A stretch of DNA of 8,196 nucleotides, taken from an uncultured Ignavibacteria bacterium (GTDB lineage: Bacteria > Bacteroidota > Ignavibacteria > SZUA-365). Position 1 is the stretch's first letter; the number at the start of each line of letters is the position of its first letter. The notes under the pieces are model-generated. The model did no database searches and was not told the origin of the DNA. It saw only the letters and a list, made by a program, of their open reading frames with translations. The position numbers were made by a program, and so were the translations under genes. Positions 1 to 6,257 of this stretch are shown in pieces. The stretch is taken from the NCBI GenBank assembly GCA_913060595.1, contig CAJXSA010000168.1, positions 1 to 8,196 of the forward strand, in the 5' to 3' direction.

Positions 1-1146
1 CCTACAGGCATCGAGGACCGCGCAACGAAGATCACCATCCGCGAACCGGTGCCGATGATGCAGGTGCAGCCACCCGCCATCAGCATGGTCGTTTCACGCA
101 ATGCGCCCCTGCCTCCGCCCGTCCCCGTGATCATCGCGAACATCGGCGGCAGTACGCTCTCATGGAACGGTGTCCTGGCAAGCGGAGCAACCTGGCTGGC
201 ACTGCAGCCCGACCAGGGGACGGCAAACCTTGATACTTTCATGGTGCAGCTGACGACGACGGATCTGAATGTCGGCCAGTACACCGAGCGGATCGTGCTT
301 GAGGGCAATGCGGCCAACCATGGTCTGGAGATTCCGGTAACGCTCACGGTAACGGCCCAGCGTGTCTATTCCGTCGCCGGTACCATCCGGGCCCCCACAG
401 GCGCACCGATGGAGTTCATTCCCGTCGAAGCCACAGGTGAGCGGTACGCAGTGACGGAAAGCGACAGGGACGGGAAATATCTTCTCGATTTCCTGCCCTC
501 GGGTGATTATCGCGTCGCGCCGACCAGTTTCTATTTCGAGAGCACGCCGGCGGAAAGGAACTACACACCGCTCAACAACTACGAAGCAGGTGCCGACTTC
601 ACCATGCGTCCGCGAACGGGAAGGCTGCTGCTGCGCTATCATGAGGGCTGGAACCTGATCGCGATTCCGCTTCTTCCCGATGTCAGTGACCTGCAGCTGC
701 TGCTGCCGGATGCCATTCCCCCCGCGTATGCCTGGGATCCGGACTCCGGATACGTGCGCCGATGGACAGTGCAGGGCTGCACGGCGTACTGGGTGAAATT
801 CACGAAACGGGACAGTATTATGATCGCGGGACAACTCGTACGCGATCTTACCGTTCCCTACAGCAGTGCGCAGACCGGCTGGAATCTGTTTGCCGGACCG
901 AGCGGTCCGTGTCCCGTTGCGGAGATCGCACAGGCTCCTTCCGGCATCCTTCTGTCCGCGTATGCCTACGATCCGTACTACGGATATCTTCCGCCGGTCG
1001 ATGGTCTGATCGAAGCGGGAAAGGGGTATTTCGTGAAAATCGGCGCTGCGGGGAACCTGTTCCTCCGCGCGCATGAATCGGTCGGCAGTTCTCCTGCCCG
1101 CACCATGCTGCGTTTTCCCGGCGTTGCACGGCCGGACGACGAGTAG
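1..1146 (+). CDS. Secreted/surface protein, C-terminal part (BACON-like, CarboxypepD_reg-like and tandem GWNL modules)
   Basis: The reading frame is open from base 1, so the true start lies upstream. The GTG at 49 is only an in-frame codon. About bases 70-351 read as an Ig-like BACON-type domain: a hydrophobic strand followed by 'ANIGGSTLSW', then 'WLALQPDQGT', 'NVGQYTERIVLEGN' and a closing 'IPVTLTV' strand. Bases 361-600 resemble a carboxypeptidase-regulatory-like beta sandwich ('VAGTIRAPTGAPM', 'DGKYLLDFLPSGDYRV'), often found in exported adhesins and enzymes. From 646 to about 1068 there are two copies of a module starting GWNL and ending in YWVKF or YFVKI. Such modules are familiar in exported proteins of the FCB group. 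No enzyme motif is visible. The protein ends in PDDE with no recognisable type IX sorting domain or anchor. The role is probably extracellular or cell-surface, perhaps adhesive or structural; the substrate is unknown. The domain names rest on motif resemblance. Confidence 0.8.
   Translation, partial: PTGIEDRATKITIREPVPMMQVQPPAISMVVSRNAPLPPPVPVIIANIGGSTLSWNGVLASGATWLALQPDQGTANLDTFMVQLTTTDLNVGQYTERIVLEGNAANHGLEIPVTLTVTAQRVYSVAGTIRAPTGAPMEFIPVEATGERYAVTESDRDGKYLLDFLPSGDYRVAPTSFYFESTPAERNYTPLNNYEAGADFTMRPRTGRLLLRYHEGWNLIAIPLLPDVSDLQLLLPDAIPPAYAWDPDSGYVRRWTVQGCTAYWVKFTKRDSIMIAGQLVRDLTVPYSSAQTGWNLFAGPSGPCPVAEIAQAPSGILLSAYAYDPYYGYLPPVDGLIEAGKGYFVKIGAAGNLFLRAHESVGSSPARTMLRFPGVARPDDE
646..1068 (+). 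repeat. Two tandem GWNL protein modules within the surface protein
   Basis: Copy 1 begins at 646 (GWNLIAIPL, later 'AYAWDPDSGYV', then 'CTAYWVKF'). Copy 2 begins at 877 (GWNLFAGPS, later 'AYAYDPYYGYL', then 'GKGYFVKI'). The shared order is GWNL, a proline-rich turn, AYA(W/Y)DP..GY(V/L), then (Y/F)(W/F)VK. The copies are diverged at DNA level, so this is an old protein-domain duplication and not a recent DNA repeat. Confidence 0.7.
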
Positions 1147-1172
1147 ATGGTGATGCAGGTTTGTGTGCAGAA

Positions 1173-1208
1173 CGCAGAAGAGGACGGCCATCGCCGTCCT
1201 CTTCTGCG
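1173..1208. terminator. Perfect 16-bp hairpin between convergent genes, likely bidirectional terminator
   Basis: Left arm CGCAGAAGAGGACGGC (1173-1188) and right arm GCCGTCCTCTTCTGCG (1193-1208) are exact reverse complements around the 4-base loop CATC. The hairpin starts 26 bases after the stop of the surface-protein gene and ends 22 bases after the stop of the ExoIII gene on the other strand. This is the expected place for a terminator shared by two converging transcripts. Neither side has a clear U-tract, so it is not a textbook intrinsic terminator. It could also act as a 3'-end stabilising structure. Confidence 0.65.
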
Positions 1209-1230
1209 CTGAACTGAAAATGTCCCGATC

Positions 1231-2004
1231 TCAGCGTTTCTTCTTCAGATCGAGAACGACGGGAGCATGGTCGGATCCCATGACATCCATCTGAATCGAG
1301 GCGTCCTTGCAGCGGGGGAGCATGTCAGGGGTGACGATGAAATAGTCAATGCGCCAGCCTGCGTTCCGGTCACGGGCGCGCGTCCGCATATCCCACCACG
1401 AGTACTGGTCTTCGGCGTCAGGATGGAAATGCCGGAAGGTGTCCACGTACCCGAGATCGGTGATGCGGTCCAGCCAGGCACGCTCGATGGGCATGAAGCC
1501 TGATGTTTTCTCGTTCTGCTTCGGATTTTTGAGATCGATCGGATGATGTGCCGTGTTCACGTCCCCGCAGATCACAATCGGAGTGCCTTCGGCACGCTCT
1601 TTCTCAAAGTGTTCGAGAATCTGGTCGTAGAAATCGAGTTTGTAACGCAGGCGGACCTCACCACGTCCGCCGTTCGGGAAGTAGATGTTATAAAGCGCGA
1701 AATCCTTGAATTCGGTGCGCAGCACGCGCCCTTCGGTATCCATGGGAATGATTTCCGTGCCGGAACGCACCTGTGCAGGCCTTGTACGCGTAAATGTTGC
1801 GACGCCGCTGTACCCTTTCTTCTCACCGGCATGCCAGTAGGTGTAGTAATCCGGCGGAGTGAGCAGCGTTTCATCCAGCTGCTCCGGGTGTGCCTTGGTT
1901 TCCTGCACGCACAGCACGTCCGGTGCTTCATTCTCGAGATAGTCGAAAAAGGTTTTCTTCGCAGCGGCGCGTATACCGTTTACGTTCCAGGATACCAGCC
2001 TCAT
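1231..2004 (-). CDS. xth: Exodeoxyribonuclease III / class II AP endonuclease (ExoA/Xth family)
   Basis: This 257-residue enzyme has the normal family length. It cleaves DNA 5' of abasic sites and trims blocked 3' ends during base-excision repair, using Mg2+. All signature residues of the exonuclease-endonuclease-phosphatase fold are visible: N7 (WNVNGIRA), E35 (VQETK), Y108 (NIYFPNGG), D148 and N150 (CGDVN, followed by TAHHPIDLKNPK), W203/W204 (YSWWDMR), D220 (GWRIDYF) and the catalytic pair D245-H246 (GSDHAPV). The protein is complete and looks active. The ATG start overlaps the TGA of the upstream HerA-like gene (ATGA on the minus strand). A Shine-Dalgarno-like AAGGGGA ends six bases before the ATG, inside the upstream coding region, supporting this start and translational coupling. 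It is the last gene of the minus-strand cluster, just before the hairpin. Confidence 0.96.
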   Translation of the reverse strand: MRLVSWNVNGIRAAAKKTFFDYLENEAPDVLCVQETKAHPEQLDETLLTPPDYYTYWHAGEKKGYSGVATFTRTRPAQVRSGTEIIPMDTEGRVLRTEFKDFALYNIYFPNGGRGEVRLRYKLDFYDQILEHFEKERAEGTPIVICGDVNTAHHPIDLKNPKQNEKTSGFMPIERAWLDRITDLGYVDTFRHFHPDAEDQYSWWDMRTRARDRNAGWRIDYFIVTPDMLPRCKDASIQMDVMGSDHAPVVLDLKKKR

Positions 2005-4592
2005 GCGTCGTCCCCTTTCTTATCTGAGGACTTCGGCGGGCTTTTCCGTGTGCGCGTACCGCCACGGCGGCTGCTGCGCCTCGTGGTTTTTTTCGCTGTC
2101 GATGAGGCCTTCTTGTCGCCGTCGTCCGCGGACTGTTCATCCTTCGTGGCTGACGCTTCGGCCGCGTCGCTCTTCCGGGACTTTCCCGCGTCCGGATCGA
2201 ATTCCTCAATGGTCAGGGAAGATGAAGAGGTCCTGGTGCCGCTGTCCTTCGGCGCGTCCGTATCCCCGCCATCGCCGGTTTTCTTTTCGGCAGGTTTTTC
2301 TTCTTTCTTCGCGCTTTTCCTTCCCCGACCGCCGCGGCGTCCTCGCGTGGTTTTACGTGCGGGCTTTTCCTCTTTCTTCTCTTCCGGAGCAGCATCGGAG
2401 TCACTGCCTTCACCGGAATCTGCAGCGGGAGCGTCCTCTCTGTCCGAGTGAGCGCTTTCCGCCTCGACTGCATCTTCCTTCGGCGCATCCTTGTCATGAT
2501 CCCGGGCTTCGGCGTCCGCGTTTTCTGACGCAGCGTCTTCTTTGTCCTTCGCGCTGCTGCGTGTTCGTTTCCCGCCTCGGCGCCGGCGGCTGCGCGTAGT
2601 GGATTTCTCTTCCGCGGCTGCTTCGTCCTGCGGATCATCGTTCTCCGCGGTTTCTTCCGTTTCTTCGCCTTCCTGATCCGCCTGCGCGGCTTTTTCTTCC
2701 TCGCGCCGACGTTTCTCTTCCGCCTCCTTCTCCTCGCGTTTGCGACGCTCCTCACGTTCCTTTTCCTCGCGCTTGCGCCGTTCCTCGCGTTCCTGCTCAT
2801 GCCGCTTGCGTCGCTCCTCCTCCTGCGCCATGTACTCCTGGCGTCTCCGTTCCTGTTCCTCCTTCATTTCGTCGAGATACAGGTGTATCGTCTCGCTGTT
2901 CTTCTGCGTGGTGACGGGCAGGGGAACGCGGCGGTGATACGGAGAGTCCGATGCGGTGAAAAGGAAATCGCCGTCTTCGTAGCGCACGGCAGGCTGAAGG
3001 AACTCCTCAGACAGGTTGAGGAGATCCGCGATGCCGGCGGGCTCGTCGGCGAAGGTGATAGGGCCGATGAGGTAGGTCTGAATTTTGCGCGCGAGGTGCT
3101 GGTCGAGTGAACGTGCCGTTTCCAGCGTCAGGCAGAAGCCGAGTCCGTGCCGGCGGCCGTTCGTGAGCAGCATCTGCAGCGTATCGTTGAAGCGGTCGGA
3201 TCCCGCTTCCCGCAGTCCGGTTCCGCCGCGCGAGACGTACTCGTCGATGTTGTTGAATATGAACAGCACCGGGGTGCGTATTTTCAGCCGCTTCAGCCGT
3301 TCGTCGATCAGGGTCTGCGAGAGTGTCCCGATGAATCGGAGAATATCGGTGGTCTTCTGACCCTGCACGAGGAGGAGACTGGAATGGTCGTCGCTGTTGA
3401 GCTGATTGACGATATCCTGAATGGATTTTCGCGTCGCGGGAGGAATATCTTTCGAATACGTCTCGAACACGGACTGGATCTCTGCCTTGAGGTCATACAG
3501 CGTGCGTCGTGCGGCATGGCTCTTCGACTCCTGGCTGAAATCGTCGATCATGTCGAGCATGTCCTTGGTATTCTTCTCCGAGAAACGCTCGCCGCGGTAT
3601 GTCTCCGCGATGCCGTTCATCAGTTCGGCGATGTATTCCTCGATATCCTCCTCGATGCCGTCGAGGATATCGACGCTGATTTCCGTGATGAACTGGTCGA
3701 CCGTCTGCTCGTTGGGCCGGAAAATGGTGACGCGGTTTTCACGCATCCACGTCGAAATGGGGAAGCTGAAATCGTGCCGGCGCTGCTCGAGCACGGAGGG
3801 AAGAATCATCATGTCCAGGTAGTCGAGAACTGCGCGTTTGTGCGCGGAACGGTCGCCGGGATTGCGCATGGCCGAGAACACGCTCGACGGGACGAACTTG
3901 TCGTTGAGACAAAGTATGCTGGCATGCGGGAATTTGTTGAGCTGCGGTGCGAGCGAGAGGGTGCCGTTGTTGTTGACGTCACAGTACACCACATGCACCG
4001 GGGATTCGGTATGATGCAGCAGGGCGTGAATGAGATTGTTGGCGATCGTCGTCCGCGCGCGGGGGCGTGCGCTGATCACCGCGGCGTTTCCACGCAGCAG
4101 TGCGGCGCTGTCGAGACCGACCTTGACCTCCGGGTTGCTGCGGTAGCTGCCGATGTCGATGCGTGACCCGTTCTCTACCAGCCGGCTCTCGGGGGCGATG
4201 TGGTGGATGACGCTCCGCGTCATTTCGTCGTCGAGCACCTGCACGGCACCGTCGAAGGCGGGGAAGGTGTCCTCGCCGATGATTTCCGGCCCGCTCCGTG
4301 CGTTCTTGTACCGCAGTTCCTGCCCGATCGGTGTCGCGGTGCAAATGAGCGAGACGACGCTTTTCTTCGCGGGTTTTTTCTGCTCAGGGACGGGGAAAAA
4401 ATCGACGAGCTGCATGATAGTATAGCGCTTGTCGCGCGCGGCATGGAAGATGTTCTCCGCGGCGATGAGACGCCCCGGCTGTATGACGGCGATCTCCTCA
4501 TGCGGGACGGTCAGCGTGACCATGCACTGAAAGCGTGTCTGATTATTGGGCGTCAGTTCGGTGACCGCGCCGGAAATGCTGGTGATGAACAT
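2001..4592 (-). CDS. HerA/FtsK-like P-loop-fold protein with degenerate ATPase motifs, coiled coil and long Arg-rich tail
   Basis: The protein has 863 residues. Residues 1-68 resemble a HAS-barrel ('GAVTELTPNN', 'VIQPGRLIAAENI'). Residues 170-210 match the Walker A region of HerA-type ATPases in layout, but the loop reads ARPRARTT (175-182), with no Gly-Lys-Thr/Ser. The strand aligned to Walker B reads VLFIFNNIDEYV (442-453), with Asn-Asn where Asp-Glu is usual. Residues 479-497 follow the HerA pattern 'RRHGLGFCLTLETARSLD', with Glu replacing the usual Gln and Arg480/481 kept. Between them (about 300-400) lies a helical insertion, as in HerA. Residues 574-638 form a charged coiled coil. Residues 639-863 are low-complexity acidic/basic sequence with three TTR...RRGG motifs. 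The gene follows dnaX by 75 bases and overlaps xth by four. Only a weak Shine-Dalgarno-like GAGA precedes the ATG. The HerA relationship is inferred from motif order. The function is unknown; DNA or RNA binding, or scaffolding, is plausible. No NurA partner is visible. Confidence 0.75.
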   Translation of the reverse strand: MFITSISGAVTELTPNNQTRFQCMVTLTVPHEEIAVIQPGRLIAAENIFHAARDKRYTIMQLVDFFPVPEQKKPAKKSVVSLICTATPIGQELRYKNARSGPEIIGEDTFPAFDGAVQVLDDEMTRSVIHHIAPESRLVENGSRIDIGSYRSNPEVKVGLDSAALLRGNAAVISARPRARTTIANNLIHALLHHTESPVHVVYCDVNNNGTLSLAPQLNKFPHASILCLNDKFVPSSVFSAMRNPGDRSAHKRAVLDYLDMMILPSVLEQRRHDFSFPISTWMRENRVTIFRPNEQTVDQFITEISVDILDGIEEDIEEYIAELMNGIAETYRGERFSEKNTKDMLDMIDDFSQESKSHAARRTLYDLKAEIQSVFETYSKDIPPATRKSIQDIVNQLNSDDHSSLLLVQGQKTTDILRFIGTLSQTLIDERLKRLKIRTPVLFIFNNIDEYVSRGGTGLREAGSDRFNDTLQMLLTNGRRHGLGFCLTLETARSLDQHLARKIQTYLIGPITFADEPAGIADLLNLSEEFLQPAVRYEDGDFLFTASDSPYHRRVPLPVTTQKNSETIHLYLDEMKEEQERRRQEYMAQEEERRKRHEQEREERRKREEKEREERRKREEKEAEEKRRREEEKAAQADQEGEETEETAENDDPQDEAAAEEKSTTRSRRRRGGKRTRSSAKDKEDAASENADAEARDHDKDAPKEDAVEAESAHSDREDAPAADSGEGSDSDAAPEEKKEEKPARKTTRGRRGGRGRKSAKKEEKPAEKKTGDGGDTDAPKDSGTRTSSSSLTIEEFDPDAGKSRKSDAAEASATKDEQSADDGDKKASSTAKKTTRRSSRRGGTRTRKSPPKSSDKKGDDA
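2040..2600 (-). repeat. Three arginine-rich TTR...RRGG motifs in the disordered tail
   Basis: Within the tail of the HerA-like protein the motifs lie at residues 665-680 (TTRSRRRRGGKRTRSS), 748-761 (TTRGRRGGRGRKSA) and 836-851 (TTRRSSRRGGTRTRKS). The consensus is TTR, one to three residues, RRGG, then R and R/K alternating with small residues, then S. They are spaced about 70-75 residues apart by Glu/Asp/Ala/Ser-rich linkers. This alternating basic/acidic layout resembles RNA- or DNA-binding tails such as RGG-type regions. Confidence 0.75.
2715..2813 (-). repeat. Three 33-bp units encoding an 11-residue coiled-coil repeat
   Basis: The units 2715-2747, 2748-2780 and 2781-2813 align base for base with scattered differences. 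They encode three copies of the pattern RRKR-x-E-x-E-x-E-E (residues 594-626 of the HerA-like protein). The 11-residue period suits a straight or hendecad coiled coil or a single charged alpha-helix. The repeat is embedded in a longer Glu/Arg/Lys-rich helix (574-638). Confidence 0.8.
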
Positions 4593-4667
4593 AATGGTAT
4601 CTCTTGTGAAAAAGCGTGTTCCAGTTGCTGTGAACCGGAGGGCGTGCGGCTGAGACGTGAGGAGACG

Positions 4668-6161
<1,494 letters not shown>

Positions 6162-6188
6162 TCGTGTCTACTCGGTACTTTCAAGTGG

Positions 6189-6219
6189 AAAAGTTAGTCA
6201 CGCAGGGGCTCAGAAGCAA
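6189..6219 (-). promoter_or_regulatory. Possible Bacteroidetes-type promoter for dnaX
   Basis: On the minus strand the 96-base gap between the kinase stop and the dnaX start contains TTG (6219-6217), a 20-base spacer, then TAACTTTT (6196-6189). This is close to the Bacteroidetes sigma-factor consensus (TTG or TTTG at -33 and TAnnTTTG at -7), missing only the last base. It would place transcription start roughly 20 bases before the dnaX ATG. It is a single match in a short gap, so it is tentative. Confidence 0.35.
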
Positions 6220-6257
6220 GGAGATGCGAACGTGGCGACAGGGGACGGGAAGGCGGG

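Noticed and set aside
160..1191. Open frame of 343 codons on the minus strand opposite the surface-protein gene
   Set aside because: Basic, motif-free translation that runs through the terminator hairpin; the + strand frame shows recognisable beta-domain modules.
1543..2451. Open frame of 302 codons on the + strand over xth and the tail of the HerA-like gene
   Set aside because: It crosses two minus-strand genes, one of them an unmistakable ExoIII; its Ser/Phe/Pro-rich end is just the complement of the charged tail.
3147..4166. Long open frame (339 codons) on the + strand opposite the HerA-like gene
   Set aside because: No domain-like pattern; the minus-strand frame has coherent HerA-like motif order and matching neighbour spacing, so this is a shadow.
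2001..4592. Reading the HerA-like gene as part of a phage-defence island or conjugation system
   Set aside because: Neighbours are housekeeping replication and repair genes, no other defence or transfer gene is visible, and the ATPase motifs look lost.
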